Source of the DNA: Gambelia wislizenii
Lineage: Eukaryota; Chordata; Lepidosauria; Squamata; Crotaphytidae
Length of the DNA stretch: 64,000 nucleotides
Assembly: GCA_030847615.1 (NCBI GenBank)
Contig: JAUMIR010000002.1
Coordinates: 242,067,809-242,131,808, forward strand
Direction of reading: 5' to 3'
The notes beneath the pieces were generated by a model. That model searched no databases, had not been told where the DNA came from, and saw only the letters and a program-made list of their open reading frames with translations. Made by a program: the position numbers and the translations under genes. Below, one piece after another: positions 43,290 to 54,404 of the stretch (its first letter is position 1; the number at the start of each line of letters is the position of its first letter).

Positions 43290-43760
43290 GTAATTATCTA
43301 GATCCATTTCAGTCTGGCTTCAGGGCCAGAAGAACTGAAAGGTTCCCCTGACTGATGACTTCTTTCCCAGAGAGGATAGGAGGGACTGCTACCCCTCTTG
43401 ATTCTCCTTGACCTCTCGGTGGCTTTTGATAGGGTGAACCATGGACTTGTCCTGCAATGGCTTGGTGGGTTCTACTTCTATGTACAGGAAACATTACCAG
43501 ACTGTTGTGTTTGGAGACTTCTGTTCAGTTTCATGACAGTTGCACTGTGAGGTCCCACGAGGCCTTGTCCTGGATGTTAGGCTATTTAACATCAAATGAA
43601 ACTGCTGGGGGAGGGGGAATCAAGGAACTTGGACTACTGTGTCACCAATATGTAGGTGACACTCAGCTCCCTCTCCCCATTCCATCTGAATTAGGAGAGG
43701 CTGCACAAGCACTGGACTGGTGCCTTGCAGGCAGTGCTGGATCTGGCAAGAGCCAATAAG
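43290..43760 (+). pseudogene. L2 reverse transcriptase relic
   Basis: Translating in several frames gives LDPFQSGFRARRTE, LLLILLDLSVAFDRVNHGL (motif A) and, later, HQYVGDTQLPLP at the position of YADDTQLY (motif C with Ala-Asp replaced by Val-Gly). Order and spacing agree with L2 RT as seen at 38895-40260. Stops and frame changes are frequent, so it is an old fragment with no ends recognised. Confidence 0.7.
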
Positions 43761-43888
43761 ATGACACACTGGACAGAGGCTTTGGGGCTAGGTGATTCCT
43801 AGATCCATAAAACAGGTAGATTACTTGTTTTAAACAAGGTAACATTTCACTGACAGGGCCACATCTGGGAGCAGTCCCAGATTGAAAG

Positions 43889-44336
43889 CATACCTTCCAA
43901 CTGTCCCAATTTAACAAAGGGCAGCCCTGATTAATCCTCTGTTTTCCCACTTTTTCAACTACATCTAAAATGTCTCAGTTTCCCTCTTCTCCCCCACTTT
44001 CCCACTTTGTCCTCAGCTTATTTCAGTTGCTAAACTCAAAGTGCAAAGGCAATTTGCAAAATGCAATTTAACTCAACTCAGCAGCAGGGACTAGATAGGA
44101 GGTGCATAATCTTGGACAATTATCATTACCGTCATCGTCGTTTATTTATTTATATAACACCATTACTGTACATGGTACTTTACAAGTAAAAGTACAACAA
44201 AACCATTCCCAGGCTGCAGCCTCTCCTAGCTTCTTTGTTATTGTTCTTCATTCATATTTTTTGCTATCTTGATGAAGCTCTGATGTTGTTTGGCTGTACA
44301 TGTCCCAATTTTCATCTGTGAAATTTTGGAAGGTAT
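43889..44336 (+). mobile_element. TIR element with CATACCCTCCAAC ends, interrupted
   Basis: CATACCTTCCAACTGTCC at the left and AAATTTTGGAAGGTATG at the right. About 44105-44195 is a foreign piece (TTATTTATTTATATAACACC, GTACATGGTACTTTACAAG) that resembles a LINE 3' tail. Confidence 0.65.
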
Positions 44337-44665
44337 GTCAAACCTGTCACTGAAGGCCCCGATAACCTCACTGGTGGGGAGTGCTTATGGCTGGCTACAG
44401 CTTGCTTGACATGTGTTCCTGCATGGCAGGGGGTTGGACTGGATGGCCATTCTGGACCAAGATCATCTGGTAATTGTAGTCAGTGCTCTGATAACTTTCC
44501 AATTAGGTTATTGCAATGCCCTCTACATGGACCTTTCCTTGAAAACAGTCCAGAGGTTATAGTGGTGCAGAATGTGACTGCCCATGTGAAAGTGAGACGT
44601 GAGCATTCATACCAATTCTGAAATATATCTGCAGTTGCCACCAATGAGCTACTGGGCTAATTCAA
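44337..44665. other. Mostly unassigned; tiny CR1 fragment
   Basis: 44408-44450 (GTTCCTGCATGGCAGGGGGT, TGGACTGGATGGCC) is a plus-strand scrap of the CR1 3' end. The rest shows nothing. Confidence 0.5.
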
Positions 44666-45185
44666 GGCATTAGAATCATAAAGCTGGGAGAGACCATAAG
44701 GGCCATCCAGTCCAACCCCCTGCCATGCAGGAACACACAATCAAATCATTCCCAACAGATGGCCACCCAACCTCTGTTTAAAAACCTCCAAAGAAGGAGA
44801 CTCCACCACACTCCGAGGCAGTGCATTCCACTACAGAACAGCTCTTACTGTCAGGAAGTTCTTTCTAACATTTAGATGGAATCTCTTTTCCTGTAGTTTG
44901 TACCCATTGCTCTGTGTCCTAGTCTCAGGAGCAGCAGAAAACAAGCTTGCCTGATCCTCAGTATGACATCCCTTCAAATGTTTAAACATGGCGATCATGT
45001 CACCTCTTAACCTTCTCTTTTTCAGACTACACATACCCAGCTCCCTAAGCCACTCCTCATAGGGCTTGGTTTCCAGACTTTTCACCATTTTGGTTGGCCT
45101 CCTCTGGACACGTTCCAGCTTGTCAACATCCTTCTTAAACTGTGGTGCCCAGAACTAATTCCAGTATATTAGATATTAGTATAAT
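44666..45185 (-). pseudogene. CR1 LINE ORF2 C-terminus, reverse
   Basis: Minus strand: [70 protein letters not shown], then the ESPSLEVFKQRL-type block in another frame and the 3' end CTCTCCCAGCTTTATGATTC. It is 5' truncated. Its first 178 bases in CR1 sense (45008-45185) are repeated at 45875-46052 beyond a solo LTR. Confidence 0.88.
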
Positions 45186-45874
45186 TGTAGGAGTAATGAG
45201 TCTAAAAATAAAATTGTATTAAAAATTCCAGGATCTAGTCCTTTTTAAAAGCAACAAGAATTATCTCCTTTAAAAAGAGAGTTAAAAAATCATTCATTTA
45301 CTTTTAACTTCATGCAGAGTGCACTTAAGAATGCTAACTAGTAAAGCTCAATTAACATTTAAAAGAAAAGTGTGTTCAGAGGTCTGGGATCACCCAGTTA
45401 AATCAGACTCATTACAAAACAAAAGAGTCAGTTTAAAATGCAAATCAAAATTTACTGAAGGTATATCAGTCTCAATCTACATACTAAAACAAACTTTAAA
45501 AAGAGGTTCCTAACTAACTAATGGTATTTAGGGTAGGAAAACAAACTCACCCAGCCTTCAGTAGAAGGCTGCATGGTAAAACATCATTGCATGGTTACAG
45601 AAAAGATGGTTTAAGATGTCTTAAGATGAAGTAAGAAGGCTACAGCCTCATGGAGACTCAAACTTAAAAGAGAACTTACACAAAGCAATAAAATTTAAAT
45701 TAGATCATGTGTGGAATGACCCAGCGCTCCAGTTGGCTGGAAGTGCCCAGTGAAATAAGAGAAAGGGAATTTTGGGAGAACAAAAGCATGCAGGGAAAAA
45801 CCCTAGACTTATCTAAGGATGTGAATGAGGTACACAAGACTGCTTTTACATTACAATGATTATTTCCCCACATA
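45186..45874 (-). repeat. Solo LTR of the copia family, reverse
   Basis: TGTAGGAGTAATGAGTC at the left to TTTCCCCACATA at the right is the reverse complement of the LTR at 33597-34220. The last about five bases (CTACA on this strand, present in 52559-53236) are missing. Both sides are flanked by the same 178-bp CR1 segment instead of a simple 5-bp duplication. Confidence 0.9.
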
Positions 45875-46052
45875 TAACCTTCTCTTCTTCAGACTACACA
45901 TACCCAGCTCCCTAAGCCACTCTTCATAGGGCTTGGTTTCCAGACTTTTCACCATTTTGGTTGGCCTCCTCTGGACACGTTCCAGCTTGTCAACATCCTT
46001 CTTAAACTGTGGTGCCCAGAACTAATTCCAGTATATTAGATATTAGTATAAT
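45875..46052 (-). repeat. Second copy of a 178-bp CR1 segment
   Basis: TAACCTTCTCTTCTTCAGAC to TTAGATATTAGTATAAT repeats 45008-45185 with two differences seen by eye. Confidence 0.92.
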
Positions 46053-46129
46053 AGCTAGTATATTAGAACCAATATACAAAGCCCCAAATGACTCCAGACA
46101 CAAATACTTGATGGATTGCCTTCCCTAGG

Positions 46130-46520
46130 AGTGACCAGGCCAGGATTTAAGATCAGCTGGGCAAGCTCCCTATATGGTGCCTTTCATGAATGTGGCCATT
46201 AAGACAACTATACAGGGAAAGACCATCTCAGTATTAGCACTCAGGCTATATGGAATTCTGTCCCAGTCAAGATCAGGTTGCCTCCCTTGTTGTCATTTAG
46301 GGGCAAACTAAATATCCCTTTATTAAGTCAAGCTTTGGGGGATAAACAAAGGTTAAGTTTGTTAGTTGCTAATTCTGATGGTTTTATGGAGTTTTATTAT
46401 ATATTTGTGGTTTTACAACTATGGGTTTTAATGGTGTTTGTTTGTTGTGCTGTGCTTTTTGCGTTACCCACCCCAGGCTCTTTGCAAAGGAAGCGAGGAT
46501 ATAAATAAAAATAGATAAAA
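46130..46520 (+). pseudogene. L2-like LINE C-terminus and 3' end
   Basis: The translation LWNSVPVKIRLPPLLSFRGK with KLNIPLLSQAL matches the LWN.LP..I.....L..FK..LKT end of L2-group ORF2. It is followed by an A/T-rich 3' UTR and the ending TTACCCACCCCAGGCTCTTT, GCGAGGATATAAATAAAAAT, a usual L2-type terminus. Confidence 0.65.
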
Positions 46521-48359
46521 TAGTTACAATAAAAAGCCGTTTTCTCAATCTACAGTGCCGTAGAAATAAGGCAGGCTCCAGTCTGTGTCCTGTGGACGTT
46601 AAAACAGATGTTACATACAAGATGAGTATGATGCTCCACATGTTTACTCAGAAGTAAGTCCCATGAGTTCAATATGATTTACTCCCTAGTAAGGACATAC
46701 AGGATTACAGCCTCAGCCAGCTCCATAATGGATCTCATTATTACCCTGTTAGCACATTCCAGGCACCATCCACATATGGAGCAGACACATAAATCCACTT
46801 CACACATTTTACTCACAAGAGGTGTGCCTGAAATAGTTGAAGTAAACTCCCAAGCACCTCAACTGAGAAAGGGAGAAGTGCAATTGTTTCCAAGTATATC
46901 TGATCACAAAGACAGGTTCCATCCTGACTGTAGAATAAAAGGTACAGATGTGGAGATACAAAACTGAATGTGTGCAGATTAGATGCAGCATCTGCTGTCA
47001 CCATAATGCTGCCCCATTCCTTCACCCTCCACATGTGTTGTACCCCAGTGTACACCTGCAAATAGCTGCAAATACATGTCTCTGAGAACTAGGACTGGCT
47101 GCAGCAAACCAGCCACTTGATAGCAAGCCTAAGTTTGCTCCTGTTTAATGGGTGGAATGGCCCCTCTTGGCTGATGACTTGCCCTTGTCATGCCTGACCC
47201 TACCAGGAGGTAGCATGAGGCAACTGCCTCAAGACAGCAGACATTGTAAGAGAGAGGTTTTACAGCCTCATAGTTCTTTCGCCTGAGCCCCTCAGCCAAG
47301 TCCTTCTTTTAAAGGGCAGAACTGTGTGGGTGAAACAGGCTATCCTCCTTCAACCACTAGACTAACCCACTACCCTCAGGAAATGCCATCCTGCTGCCAG
47401 AAGCAAGATTAAGCTGCCAAAGCAGTCGGGTTTTATACAGGGAATAGAGGGGGTGCCATTTTAGGAGGGGGGGTGCCCCTGGGCAACAAAAATGTCTTGG
47501 CCCCATCCTGGCCTTTGTCTTCTGATGGTCTGTGTCACCCACTACCCACTGCCTTTCCTTCCAGTTTTGGGCCTTTTGAACACACCTTTGCCACTTCTGC
47601 TGCTAACACAGAGAAGGGGAAGTATGGGGGTGGGATATGCAGCATTCTCTCCCGGAATCATCCCCTCTGTTCTACTTTGCCTCTATAGGGAAGTTTGCTG
47701 CCTCACCTGGAACTTGCCTGGGGGGGGGGGTGTTAAAATGCTATAAAACAAGCCCCAACTCCCTGATTCCCAAGAACAAACGCATTCCCCAATGGGCCAC
47801 GCCCCATGCAGCTGCTCACCCAGCCTCAGCCAGATGCAGCTTTCAAAGGGTGAGCTCAGACCTCCCAAGGAGCTGCTGTCAGGGCCTGCATGCTGCTTTA
47901 CAGATTGATTGGGGAGGGCAGAGTGGGAGGGGGGAGAATAAAATAACTGTTCCACCCGCTTTACAACCCACGTAGCCAGCATCATTGGCACAGTCCAGCC
48001 TTGTCCACAGCATTTTTGTCAAATGTCTCCCCCCCGCCCCCAATTTGCTTACTCAACATTCATGTTCTGAAAGGGACCTGCACAATCTGTGATCTCACTG
48101 TGCCCAAAAGCAGCCCCACTGGCCACAAATTAAATGGCTTGCCAGCTGCTTGACAACTTTCCAGGGAGCAAAACACACAAGGAATATCGCTCCTGGGCTC
48201 AAATCCGGATTAACGTGGTTGTTGGAGACGCTTCAGAAATAGAGCCCTCTTTCTTTCCACATGTGACCTATTCTAGAAGCTGTGGCATAGACATGGAATG
48301 AATATACAAAGCAAAATAGATAGCAGGACAGAAACCTTCATGTGTGAATCCAGCTCACT
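46521..48359. other. Unassigned intergenic sequence
   Basis: GACCCTACCAGGAGGTAGCATGAGGC... (47197-47240) is a small dispersed fragment. Open frames at 47473-47991 overlap on both strands in a Pro- and Gly-rich region and have no domain. No gene is supported. Confidence 0.45.
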
Positions 48360-49440
48360 CCAATTTCAGTGAGACTATCAGCCCTGAGTCTCCAGTTTTC
48401 ATGGCCCATCCTTAGGTAAAAGATGAAGGTGCAAATTCTTTCTTCCTTCCCAGTCACAGCTCCAGGGCTAACCCTCTGCTCTTCTCTGTATCTTCCTTCT
48501 GACTAGAAGCAAGTAGCCTAGATTAAATGTTCCTTATCCCATCCCCCTAAATAGGTGAGAAGGAATAATTCCCTCATTTCACCCTCATTTGGGAACAGCC
48601 CTTACAGCAAAGGTTTCTGTGTTAATTTCCAAGCAAGGAAGTATATTCTATGTATATGTGCCTCTTTCTAAATGACAAGGTGTGAGTAACTGTGGTTGAT
48701 ACTTTATGCATAATGCTTAATGACCTTACCAAGGGCCATCCCTAGGGGCTTGTCTATATGAGGCAAAAAAAATGTGGATTGCTCCGCAGTAATGGCAATT
48801 CGCAGCAGCTGCTATTTGTCTTCACTTTTTTTTTTTTTTTGGCAGATCAGAAGCATGCATAGCTATCTATGTTTGCGATGCAAATGGGCATGCCTATGAA
48901 TCAAGATGGCGGCTGCAAGTGAATTACTCATGTTTTTATTTACCTCAATTTGCTATCACCGGACAGTATTTTTTAAAAACCACATCCAAGGTGCAAAAGT
49001 GTGACCTTTCGCTTTAACAAAAAGCAAACAAAAAAGCCATTTTATCACCTTAGCGCTCATTCACAAAGGCAAAAATCCAACATGGCAGCTCCAGGCACTT
49101 GCCTTGTTAGCAAGCTCTGCCCCCACACATGGCCGACCAATCATCTGCTCATATAGGGAATGCGGATCAATTCAGTCGCTTGTACCCAATGAGCAGGAAC
49201 ATGCATTCCCCTCGCTGTTTTTCAAAAAATATGGGAAAAGCTGCGAAGGCTTTTCATGTAGAGTATATGGTGTTTTGGGGCCTCCTCCTTCACAATAGGT
49301 GCAGGATCCCATTGGGACAGATTGTATTCTCCTTGCATTCTGTGAGGAGTATTGTCACCGTTTAGACAACACTAGCATCTGAGTTTTTGCCCCAGCAAAC
49401 TCAGGGCCTGAAACGATCTTGAGCTGACAACCCTAGAAGT
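48360..49440 (+). mobile_element. TIR element X, second copy, split by a MITE
   Basis: 48360-48745 and 49373-49440 align with the X parts at 33130-33596, 42439-42489 and 42731-42791: CTGAGTCTCCAGTTTTCATG, GTGAGAAGGAATAA, TTTGGGAACAGCCCTTA, TAATGCTTAATGACC, then CTCAGGGCCTGAAACGATCT and GACAACCCTAG. It provides the uninterrupted reference for the copia insertion. Confidence 0.65.
48746..49372 (-). mobile_element. Harbinger-like MITE, copy E
   Basis: GGGCTTGTCTATATGAGGCA and CCGTTTAGACAACAC ends, TAG flanking both (48743-48745, 49373-49375). One of the better preserved copies: AATCAAGATGGCGGCTGCAA, ATCCAACATGGCAGCTCCAG, GACCAATCATCTGCTCATAT, GGGATCCCATTGG-like end. Confidence 0.85.
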
Positions 49441-49917
49441 GACAGAGGGAAGAAAAGGTAACAAAACATACTTTTTTCCCCTTTGGCATTGGGCACCTAA
49501 CTGATGAGGGGTCTGGAACAACTGCACTAACTGAACTAACCAACTAAACCATTGATAATCCATATAGCTGGTGGCTATTCCAACAGGAACAGATTAAACT
49601 TCTCACAGCATTCAGAACACACTTGAGCATTACTGCAGATGTGACAGGTAGAGAAAGAGGCTGATGGGAACAAACTGAAAACCCAGCTGATAATCTGTGT
49701 TTAGCTTTGTTGGTCATAGGGGTTGTGAAGGTCTGCTGTGTAGGGTCTAAGAAGTGCCTAGGACCTCCTACAGCTGAAAGGGCACACAACCACCTCCCCT
49801 CTGGTCCCAGCTGACCTCATGATCTTCTCTGATCTCCTCCCATTTTCTGGAACCAGGCTCCTCTACCGCTGGATCTATGAGGAAGTCCTTGCATGCTCAT
49901 CACTCAGTTGACTGCCA
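49441..49917. other. No gene recognised
   Basis: A minus-strand open frame at 49544-49789 has no motif. No repeat is recognised. Confidence 0.45.
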
Positions 49918-50395
49918 AGTATAGTCGCCCCTTGGAATTCGTGGGTTTGGAATTCGTGGTTTTGTGTATTCGTGGAAAGCCACTGAGGCTTTGCTTGGCC
50001 TTCCTTCCCTGGGGAGGGGGGAGCCGAAGGCCAAGCAAAACCTCAGCAGCTTTGCAGGGAAAGTGCAGCTTTCCTCCGGCTTCATACCATTTGGCAGGGG
50101 GGAGCCTGGGCTGAGGGAAGTTAAAAGGTTTTCATCTGCCCTGGCTCCCCCCACTGCCAAACAGAACAAAGTGGGAGGAAAGCAGGGGTGGGGGGGGCAG
50201 CAGGGATGCTTCGCAGGCCTCCCCGCCGCTTCGGAAGGGGTGGGGAGGGGGGGGCAGCAAGGCTTTCCAGGCCCCACTGTTAATTCGCGGTTTTTTCAGA
50301 TTCGTGGGGGTTCCAGGCGGAGCACCCCCATGAATCTGAAATTTGAAGGATTTGAAGGAGCAATTTGAAGGAAGAACTTATAATGGCATACATAT
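49918..50395. repeat. G-rich dispersed repeat with ATTCGTGG ends
   Basis: GGAATTCGTGGGTTTGGAAT and GTATTCGTGG at the left and TTAATTCGCGG, CAGATTCGTGGGGG at the right enclose a G/C-rich interior with GGGGGG runs. Open frames on both strands (49964-50368, 49900-50277) follow the composition. It resembles the 'attcgcgg' TIR repeats of reptiles, but the ends are not clean. Confidence 0.4.
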
Positions 50396-50582
50396 TTGAA
50401 AGCCCCTGGACAAACATAGATGGAACTTTCATGCCAGGCACAATATTTTCACTCTGCTGATAGTTCATACTGTCCAACATGGTGTGTGTGGGGGGGGAAC
50501 TAACTGTTCAAGAAAGAAATTCAAGATTAGCCTTTTCCCTAGCAAGCTCTTTTTCCATGTATAAGATCCTCCAAACCTAAAT

Positions 50583-50812
50583 GGAGAGCCAGCATGGTGC
50601 AGTGGTTTGAGCATTGGACTACGGCTCTGGAGACCAGGGTTCAAATCCCTGGAAACCTACTGGGATACCCGGGGTAAGTCACTCTCTCAGCCTCAGAGGA
50701 AAACAAATGCAAACCCCCTCCAAACAAATCTTGCCAAGGAAAACCCATGATAAATCCACTTTAGGATTGCCATAAGTTGGAAACGACTTGAAGGCACACA
50801 ACAATGACAAAC
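50583..50812 (+). repeat. Sauria-type SINE
   Basis: GAGAGCCAGCATGGTGCAGT, the B box GGGTTCAAATCC, then AAACCTACTGGGATACC, CTCTCAGCCTCAGAGG and the tail GCCATAAGTTGGAAACGACT, GAAGGCACACAACAA. A short internal deletion removes the CGGCCATGG part. Confidence 0.92.
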
Positions 50813-51104
50813 CTAAGTGACCTTCCATGATATTCCACCTGCAGTCTGTAGCAGTAGAGTCCATCTCACTCTCATTTTTGAGAGCTAGGCTGGTAAGTGC
50901 ACTCTAGAATCCAGAACCTTCTCTAATGGACAAGAGTTCCATGACAGGACAAATGCTCACAGCAACAGTACCCTAAAGAGAAGGAAATTTGAAAACTACT
51001 CCACTGAGTTCAAAGAGTGGAGCATGCAACACTGGGTACAACTTCCAGGTATGGGAGTAAAATGTTTAATTCTGGACTGGAATTGGTCTATGCCTACATG
51101 CAAC

Positions 51105-51335
51105 TCTTAGGCCAAATCCACACTACACAAAAAATCAAGTTTGAAAGTGGATTATTTGCCATAGCTCCTTCCTACGGAATCCTGGGATTTGCAGCTTTAC
51201 AAGGTCTTTTACCTTCTCTGCCAAAGAGTGCCGGTACCTCTCCAAACTACAAACCCCAAATTCCATAGGAAGGAGTCATGGCAAATAATCCAGTTTCAAA
51301 CTGGATTATTGTATAATGTGGATTTGGCCTTAGTC
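51105..51335. mobile_element. Palindromic MITE
   Basis: AGGCCAAATCCACACTACAC, then TTGCCATAGCTCCTTCCTAC mirrored by TAGGAAGGAGTCATGGCAAA and ATAATGTGGATTTGGCCTTA. The terminal 20 bases are nearly perfect inverted repeats. Confidence 0.85.
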
Positions 51336-52011
51336 TTGCTCAGGTAGATGTTTTTCATGGATTTATGTGAAGACTGGTGTTGATTTATGAGGCTCTGAAC
51401 ACCTTGCAAAAAGATGCACAGAAGTTAATGCGGGGCTGCAACATGTGGCTTCATATGCAGCCCCGTTATCTCCTCATGAGTCTTGTTCCTCTCCTGTCTC
51501 TCACCAGACACCTAGCAGTGTGTTGAACAGCTGAACATAAAGGAAAGTCTGGCTTTTTCCAAGCAACCATATTTTGCAGCTTTCGCTCTCCCAAGACTAC
51601 CAACTTTGGGGGTGGGGTGGGGTGGAGTGGAGTATTACTGATCTGTCAGGAATGGGAATCATGTAGCCTTCCAGATGTTTTTGGGCTGCAGGTCCCAGGA
51701 GCCCTAGCCAGCTTAGGCAATGGTGAGGAGTTCCAACCCCCGCTCGGTGCCTTCGCAATAACCAAGCCAGCAAAATTTGAGTAAATGATGCTTTCCCCAA
51801 CACTTTGTCTCTGGTTGCTTTAAAAAGGCACAAGAGCATAGCCAAGAAAAATGATGGCAACCCTGACCTGACAAATCCATTGGCATCTGGTCAGATCCAA
51901 ACTCCCTTCTTCTATCAGTCTTCAGTCCTGCCAAGTCTTTGCCCAGATAAAGTACGTGTCCCCTGGTCTTCAAAACTTGTCCAAGAAAGGCTGCTGCCCA
52001 CTGCATCATCT

Positions 52012-52042
<31 letters not shown>

Positions 52043-52074
52043 GTAATTTTTTTTGTCTTGTTTATATTTGTTTT
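51336..52074. other. No gene recognised; (ATC)n microsatellite
   Basis: 51655-51735 is a fragment of the CCAGATGTTTTTGG dispersed family and 52011-52041 is an (ATC)n run. Nothing else is seen. Confidence 0.5.
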
Positions 52075-52255
52075 TTAAATGTGATTTTAGTTAGGTGGTT
52101 TTAATTTTATACTGTTTAATGCCTTTTTACAGGGGAGGGTGGGTGGGTGGTGCTTTTAGTCACCATTGTAGAGTTTTAATTATTGGAAGCTGCGATTGTT
52201 CTTAGCAGAGGGGTGGGGTATAAATAATAATAATTATTATTATTATTATTAGCAC
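52075..52255 (+). repeat. L2 LINE 3' UTR and tail
   Basis: The reverse complement of 38670-38850 aligns along its length: TTTTAGTTAGGTGGTTTTAA, GGGGAGGGTGGGTGGGTGG, GTTTTAATTATTGGAAGC, AGCAGAGGGGTGGGGTATAA, then an (ATT)n tail. It is a strongly 5'-truncated L2 insertion of the same subfamily. Confidence 0.85.
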
Positions 52256-52295
52256 CAATATAATCAATTTATTTATATGCTGGTTTTCCAGGTAT

Positions 52296-52502
52296 AGTAC
52301 AACCCTCATATCCACAGGTTCACTTACCCATGTCCAAAAAGATATGGTCTCTCTAGGCATCTTCTAGGTCTTCCAGCATGACTCTATAGCATGCTTGGGC
52401 TGGAAGTCATTCATTTTAATAGGGTTTGCTATTATCCATGGTTTCTGGTATCCAGAGTAAGTCTGGGAATGTATCCTCCTGTGGATACGGAGGTTGTACT
52501 AT
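52296..52502. repeat. Tigger/mariner-like MITE
   Basis: AGTACAACCCTCATATCCAC and GTGGATACGGAGGTTGTACT are inverted repeats, with TA on both sides. Internal TCTCTCTAGGCATCTTCTAG and CCAGCATGACTCTATAGC match 12345-12675. Confidence 0.7.
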
Positions 52503-52558
52503 ATACATGCCTAAAGCAGCCCACAAAAGCATCAGAAGAAAGTATAGTAATAAGTAAC

Positions 52559-53236
52559 CGTAGGAGTAATGAATCTAAAAAATAAAATTGTATTAAAAAT
52601 TCCAGGATCTATTGCTTTTAAAAAGCAACAAGAATTATCTTCTTTAAAAAAGAGTTAAAAATCATTCATTTACTTTTAACTTCTTGCAGAGTGCAACTTA
52701 GGAATGCTGACTAAGCTCAATTAACATTTAAAAGGTGTGTTCAGAGGTCTGTGATCACCCACTTAAATTAGACTCATTACAAAACAAAAGAGTCAGTTTA
52801 AAATGCAAATCAAAGTTTACTAAAGGTATATCAATCTCAATCTACATACTAAAACAAACATTAAAAAGAGGTTCCTGACTAAGAGTATTTAGGGTAGGAA
52901 AACTCACCCAGCCTATAGCAGTAAGAGGCTGCATGGTGAACATCATGGCATGGTTGCAGGAAAGATGGCTAAACAAAGATAATATGGCTTAAGATGGTTG
53001 AAGATGGCTACAGCCTCATGGAGACTCTAACTTAAAAGAGAATTTACACAGAGCAACAAAATTTAAATTAGGAATGACCCAGCACTCCAGTTGGCTGGAT
53101 GTGCCCAGTGAAATAAGAGAAAGGGAACTTGGGAGAACAAAAGCATGCAGGGAAAAACCCTAGACTTATCTTAGGATGTGAATGAGGTACACAAGATTGC
53201 TTTTACATTACAATGATTATTTCCCCACATACTACA
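52559..53236 (-). repeat. Solo LTR of the copia family with 5-bp duplication
   Basis: CGTAGGAGTAATGAATC to CCCCACATACTACA is the reverse complement of the full LTR. GTAAC flanks it exactly (52554-52558 and 53237-53241). LTR-LTR recombination after insertion explains the loss of the interior. Confidence 0.93.
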
Positions 53237-53241
53237 GTAAC

Positions 53242-53795
53242 ATATAAAATAACATCCCACTAGGGCTAATTAACAGTCCACTATCAATTCATAGCTAAAA
53301 CCTCACAATACAAATGCTAAGTCAGAATCAAAATACAAAATATAGTGCTACTAAATGCAAGAATGGTGAGAAATGAAATAAAAGTTCTCCTAATAATCCT
53401 TTAACAATTTAGTTCAAAAACAAATCAGCAAAATTTAAAGATGCCAACAAGGACATACCTCAAGTCTAAAAATTCCAAACTGTAAGTCTTCAGATTTACA
53501 TTCAAATCACATTAACAGGGGCTAACAATAAAATACAGACACAGGCCAGTATTTTGTATCAGCTACTTAGTTTAGTATATTTAACTAAGTAATCACTCCT
53601 AGTGCAATCCCCCACAGACCTTACAGAAATGTCATTCACCTGGGCTCTGATAGCTGGCAGAATGGACCTCCTTCTCCCCATGCAGCTGATGCCTAGTAAA
53701 GTATGCGGGGAGGGGGGGGTTACGATTGTGTCAATAGTGTCACAATCATGACTGGGTAGCAATCACGAATATAGAACAGCTAAATATCTAAAAAG
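53242..53795. other. No gene recognised
   Basis: A/T-rich sequence; no repeat or coding signal recognised apart from a G run at 53711-53719. Confidence 0.5.
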
Positions 53796-54016
53796 CACCA
53801 GATCCTGTCTGATCTTGGAAGCTAAGCAAGTACAACTGTCATTTGTACTTGGGTGAGGGACCGCCAACAAATACCAGGTGCTAGAGGCTATATTTCAGAG
53901 GAAGGAACTGGCAAAACCACCTCTGAGTATTTCCTTGCCTAAGAAAACCCTATAAAAATTCATGGAATCACCATAAGTTGACTGGCAACTTGAAAGCACC
54001 TAAATACACACACACA
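53796..54016 (+). repeat. 5S rRNA-headed SINE (5S-Sauria-like), second copy
   Basis: GCACCAGATCCTGTCTGATC, TTGGAAGCTAAGCAAG and TACTTGGGTGAGGGACCGCC match 5S rRNA, with a rearranged middle. The tail CAGAGGAAGGAACTGGCAAA, CCATAAGTTGACTGGCAAC, TTGAAAGCACCTAAATACAC is as at 95-312. Confidence 0.85.
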
Positions 54017-54404
54017 CAAGTAGCTGATACAGAATACTGGCTGTAGTTTAGTTGGAGGAAGGACTCTAACTCAGTGGTCAAACAAACATCTTGCATGCAG
54101 TAGTTCCCAGATTCAGTCTGTGGCATCTCCAGGTACAGCTGGAACAAGTCCCGTTGAAAATTCTAGAGAGGTGCTGCCAGTCCGTGTAGGCAGTTCTAAA
54201 TTAGTTGGACAGGTGGGTCTGACTCAGTGTAAAGCAGCATCCTAGGTTTGGAATTAGCTGCAAAAATACTCCCTGTATAACTATCACAGGCACCTCACAG
54301 ACAAAGTAGGGGGATGCCTCTTCCCGCTAATTGCAGTTTAAGATCCCTGGGACTTCATCCACAAACCTCCACTAATAACAAACTCCTTGGCTTAGCACCT
54401 CTTT
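54017..54404. other. No gene recognised
   Basis: No structure or coding signal was recognised. Confidence 0.45.

Noticed and set aside
49900..50368. 125- and 134-codon open frames on opposite strands
   Set aside because: They lie within a G-rich dispersed repeat and mirror its composition.
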